Positions 6,326 through 6,951 of a stretch of DNA of 6,951 nt are shown one piece after another. Position numbers and translations under genes: made by a program. How positions within the stretch are numbered: the first letter of the stretch is position 1; each line of letters starts with the position of its first letter. The notes under the pieces are model-generated. The model was not told the origin of the DNA. It worked only from the letters and a program-made list of their open reading frames with translations, and made no database searches. Source of the stretch: Acidobacteriota bacterium (GTDB taxonomy: Bacteria > Acidobacteriota > Terriglobia > Terriglobales > SCQP01); assembly GCA_021818645.1 (NCBI GenBank), contig JAKATS010000200.1, positions 1-6,951 on the forward strand, written 5' to 3'.

Positions 6326-6951
6326 GCCGCCGCCTTCCGGTGAGCCGCACGCTGGGCCAGCACATAACCGAGGTGTGACTCCGGCTGGGCATGATGGACA
6401 ATCTCGAAACCCAGCTCGCGCAGCCGATTCAATAACGCGGCGGCGGGCCGCGCTTCGGGCGCGCGTTCGTGATATTCGAGCGCCAGGCGCTCCACTTTGC
6501 GCCAAGCCGAACTGTCAGCCCACAACAGGCCGTATTCTTCGCCCTCGATGTCGAGCTTCAGCAAGGCTACGCGCGGAATTTCCGCCAGCACCTGTTCCAG
6601 CCGCAGGCAGGGGACGCGCAGGCCCGGCGCGGTCTCAGCCGAGCCGGGCATCAGGCGGGCATCGGTGGCGCGATGGTCTTGAAATAATCGCGCCGGTCCC
6701 GACCGCGCGCTGACCGCGACTTCCAGTACGCGCGCGGCAGCCAGGCCATTGCGCCGCAGATTGCGGCGCAGTACGGCCGCGCAGGCGGGGTTGGGTTCCA
6801 CTGCCAGCAGACGCCTGCCCGCGCCCCAGCGCCGCGCGGCATAGACGGAGAATGCGCCAATATTGGCGCCCAGATCCACAATCCAGCTTTCGGCCTCCAT
6901 TGATACGGAAGCAAACTGCCGGTCATAAAGTCCCCGCCAAAAGATCTCGCC
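6322..6951 (-). CDS. FkbM-family SAM-dependent methyltransferase, N-terminus cut by window edge
   Basis: The frame is open to base 6951, so 209 residues are visible and the true start is outside the window. A methionine at 6900 lies inside the conserved region, and the residues before it (GEIFWRGLYDRQFASVS) look like normal FkbM sequence rather than leader. The SAM-binding motif I is IVDLGANIGAFS, followed by the acidic ribose-binding site in LAVEPNP and LLKLDIEGEEY, the usual FkbM pair of signatures. FkbM proteins typically O-methylate sugars or other hydroxyls, so a methylated sugar in the glycan is a reasonable inference. The acceptor cannot be read. The stop overlaps the deacetylase start in ATGA, implying translational coupling and one operon continuing from beyond the right edge. 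Confidence 0.88.
   Translation of the reverse strand, partial: GEIFWRGLYDRQFASVSMEAESWIVDLGANIGAFSVYAARRWGAGRRLLAVEPNPACAAVLRRNLRRNGLAAARVLEVAVSARSGPARLFQDHRATDARLMPGSAETAPGLRVPCLRLEQVLAEIPRVALLKLDIEGEEYGLLWADSSAWRKVERLALEYHERAPEARPAAALLNRLRELGFEIVHHAQPESHLGYVLAQRAAHRKAAA
6330..6335 (-). promoter_or_regulatory. Strong Shine-Dalgarno deciding the deacetylase start
   Basis: On the minus strand GGAAGG lies within the end of the methyltransferase gene, about four to five bases before the ATG at 6325. It is the clearest ribosome-binding site in the window. Together with the ATGA overlap it favours this start over the in-frame upstream ATG at 6505. Confidence 0.6.

Noticed and set aside
6326..6505. 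Longer deacetylase start at 6505
   Set aside because: The extension is an arginine- and alanine-rich shadow of the methyltransferase gene, while the ATG at 6325 has GGAAGG and an ATGA overlap.

Overview
The window looks like part of an exopolysaccharide, capsule or O-antigen type surface-glycan locus from a moderately GC-rich Gram-negative bacterium. A proteobacterium is my best guess from codon use and gene content, but the lineage cannot be fixed from this stretch. All supported genes lie on the minus strand, so transcription runs from base 6951 towards base 1. The two edge genes run off the ends.

In transcription order there is first a tightly coupled block. It holds an FkbM-family methyltransferase (5' end outside the window), a NodB-type polysaccharide deacetylase (ATGA overlap with the methyltransferase) and a SIS-domain phosphosugar isomerase (TGATG overlap with the deacetylase). 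A 197-base gap (4651-4847) without a convincing gene follows. The second block holds a short ExoY-like phosphoglycosyl transferase, galE, a long WbaP/WcaJ-like polyprenyl glycosylphosphotransferase, and a GHMP kinase of the HddA heptose-7-phosphate kinase type. After the kinase come a perfect 15-bp GC-only-armed palindrome and a LuxR-type HTH regulator that runs off the left edge.

A plausible joint role is as follows. GalE supplies UDP-galactose or UDP-GalNAc. The isomerase and the kinase supply the first two steps towards an activated D,D-heptose. One or both phosphoglycosyl transferases place the first sugar phosphate on undecaprenyl phosphate. The deacetylase and methyltransferase decorate the glycan or its precursors. 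The later heptose steps (GmhB phosphatase, HddC guanylyltransferase), glycosyltransferases, flippase and polymerase are not in the window.

The most unusual feature is the long glycosylphosphotransferase. Its C-terminal catalytic domain is continuous and in frame but lacks the segment between the usual KFRTM-type motif and the DELPQ motif, and it carries RELPQ in place of DELPQ. It has therefore lost the Asp nucleophile of the family. The short transferase in the same block has an intact catalytic domain. I saw no CRISPR array, RNA gene, insertion sequence or other mobile element.
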